Shown here piece after piece: positions 63,310 to 64,000 of a stretch of 64,000 bases of DNA (position 1 is the stretch's first letter; the number at the start of each line of letters is the position of its first letter). Under the pieces are notes generated by a model. It searched no databases and had not been told where the DNA came from. It saw nothing but the letters and a program-made list of their open reading frames with translations. Location: assembly GCF_900086585.1 (NCBI RefSeq), contig NZ_FLKM01000009.1, positions 1,054,001 through 1,118,000 on the forward strand, written 5' to 3'. Position numbers and translations under genes: made by a program. This DNA comes from Emergencia timonensis. GTDB taxonomy: Bacteria; Bacillota; Clostridia; Peptostreptococcales; Anaerovoracaceae.

Positions 63310-63340
63310 TTGACCTGTACCTTGGGTACAGGTCTATACT
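63310..63340 (+). promoter_or_regulatory. MerR-type promoter with perfect dyad
   Basis: TTGACC (63310-63315) and TATACT (63335-63340) are 19 bp apart. The dyad GACCTGTACC-TTG-GGTACAGGTC (63312-63334) fills the spacer. Confidence 0.85.
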
Positions 63341-63367
63341 TGATTCAGCAAGGAGAGGAGACAGTCT

Positions 63368-64000
63368 ATGAGAATAAATGAAGTGACGAGAGAAACCGGT
63401 CTCAGCAGACGGGCGGTCAAGTATTATGAAGAGGAAGGCCTTTTAACAGTAAAAAAAGATCAAAACGGTTATAGAAACTACAGCATCGAAAATCTTAAAA
63501 TCCTAAAAGAGATTTCCGTATATCGCAAGCTGGGCATTGGCATCAAAGAAATTAAGGTTCTCTTGCAGGACGAGGATAAAGGGATTCTTCGGCAGGTTTA
63601 CGAAGAGAAACGAAAGCAGTTGGGCGAAAATCAGCGGGAATTAGAGGCATTGGCTGCCTATATAGAAAACGAGAATATTGAAGTTCTTTCACAGCAGCTG
63701 GAGTATGAGACCATTGCCGACGCTCTCAGAGACATGATCCCGGGTGCATACGGCTACTATTTTATGTATCATTTCCTGCCCTATCTGCAGATTAAAATCA
63801 CGACACCGGCACAAAGAGAGGCCTACGAGGCAATCGTCGGTTTTTTTGACGGTTTAGAGATCAAAATTCCCTTTCTCTTGAAGGTCGTTAGCTTCCTATC
63901 CTGCAAATTATCAAAGCAGGATGCAGAAACTATGACAAAGAGAATGGATGCCCAGATAAAGCGATATATTGATTTAGCAGATGAGGACTATGCGAAGCTG
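63368..64000 (+). CDS. MerR-family regulator, N-terminal part
   Basis: The frame runs from ATG 63368 through the right edge (211 residues seen). A MerR winged helix (residues 1-70: INEVTRETGLSRRAVKYYEEEGLL, then ISVYRKLGIGIKEIKVLL) precedes a coiled coil (about 75-110) and the start of an effector domain. GAGGAG lies 7-8 nt upstream. It follows its own MerR-type promoter, so it is probably autoregulated. Confidence 0.92.
   Translation, partial: MRINEVTRETGLSRRAVKYYEEEGLLTVKKDQNGYRNYSIENLKILKEISVYRKLGIGIKEIKVLLQDEDKGILRQVYEEKRKQLGENQRELEALAAYIENENIEVLSQQLEYETIADALRDMIPGAYGYYFMYHFLPYLQIKITTPAQREAYEAIVGFFDGLEIKIPFLLKVVSFLSCKLSKQDAETMTKRMDAQIKRYIDLADEDYAKL

Overview
The window looks like chromosome from an anaerobic, low-to-mid GC member of the Bacillota, class Clostridia. 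The grounds are strong GGAGG ribosome binding sites, clostridial-type genes (YrzB-like DUF1292, an archaeal-type phosphoglycerate mutase, C40 peptidases with LysM and G5 domains) and heavy use of sigma-54 control in amino-acid, acid and peptide catabolism. I cannot name the species.

Layout. 1-14991 is a catabolic region: an altronate-dehydratase-family gene running off the left edge, a TRAP transporter, a PAS/AAA+/HTH sigma-54 activator, a thiolase, a CoA-transferase, an AEC carrier, a cation exchanger, an FMN hydroxy-acid oxidase-like enzyme, and a dehydrogenase operon (2-hydroxyacid DH, SDR, zinc ADH). Six -24/-12 promoters lie here and several share an ATGCAT-centred upstream half-site, so the activator probably drives a local regulon. 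15266-24367 is one long sigma-A operon for (iso)peptide use: Nif3-like protein, RpiR-type regulator, isoaspartyl dipeptidase, a Dpp-type ABC importer and a creatininase-family hydrolase. 24368-26937 holds a serine-recombinase remnant, a hydroxyacid dehydrogenase and dense repeats. 26938-35065 is housekeeping: mntP, rph, rdgB, lipid and membrane proteins, and two paralogous cell-wall peptidases.

35148-43710 carries a K+ channel-like protein, a small XRE regulator with paired palindromic operators, a second sigma-54 activator divergent from an M20 hydrolase with its own enhancer pair, then serA/serC on a divergent promoter followed by apgM. 43918-48781 has two D,D-carboxypeptidases separated by four 121-122 bp structured repeats, then uvrC and DUF1292. 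49047-54975 holds a tiny membrane protein, a flavoprotein, a methyltransferase with an attenuator-like leader, a DUF1801 protein, a collagen-like surface protein and tRNA-Leu with duplicated 3' ends. 55726-64000 is a run of MerR, ABC, DUF3795, GNAT, GyrI-like and AraC genes whose two MerR genes have 19-bp-spacer promoters.

The most novel signal is a dispersed family of about 90 bp repeat units at four loci (26046, 26540, 38533, 49225). Its outer and inner stems covary between copies, it carries a TATAAT box, and at all four loci it points the same way toward the nearest downstream gene. At one locus it begins exactly at the predicted start of a sigma-54 transcript. Other undescribed elements are a two-copy structured repeat (26210, 43765) and the tandem repeat between the carboxypeptidases.
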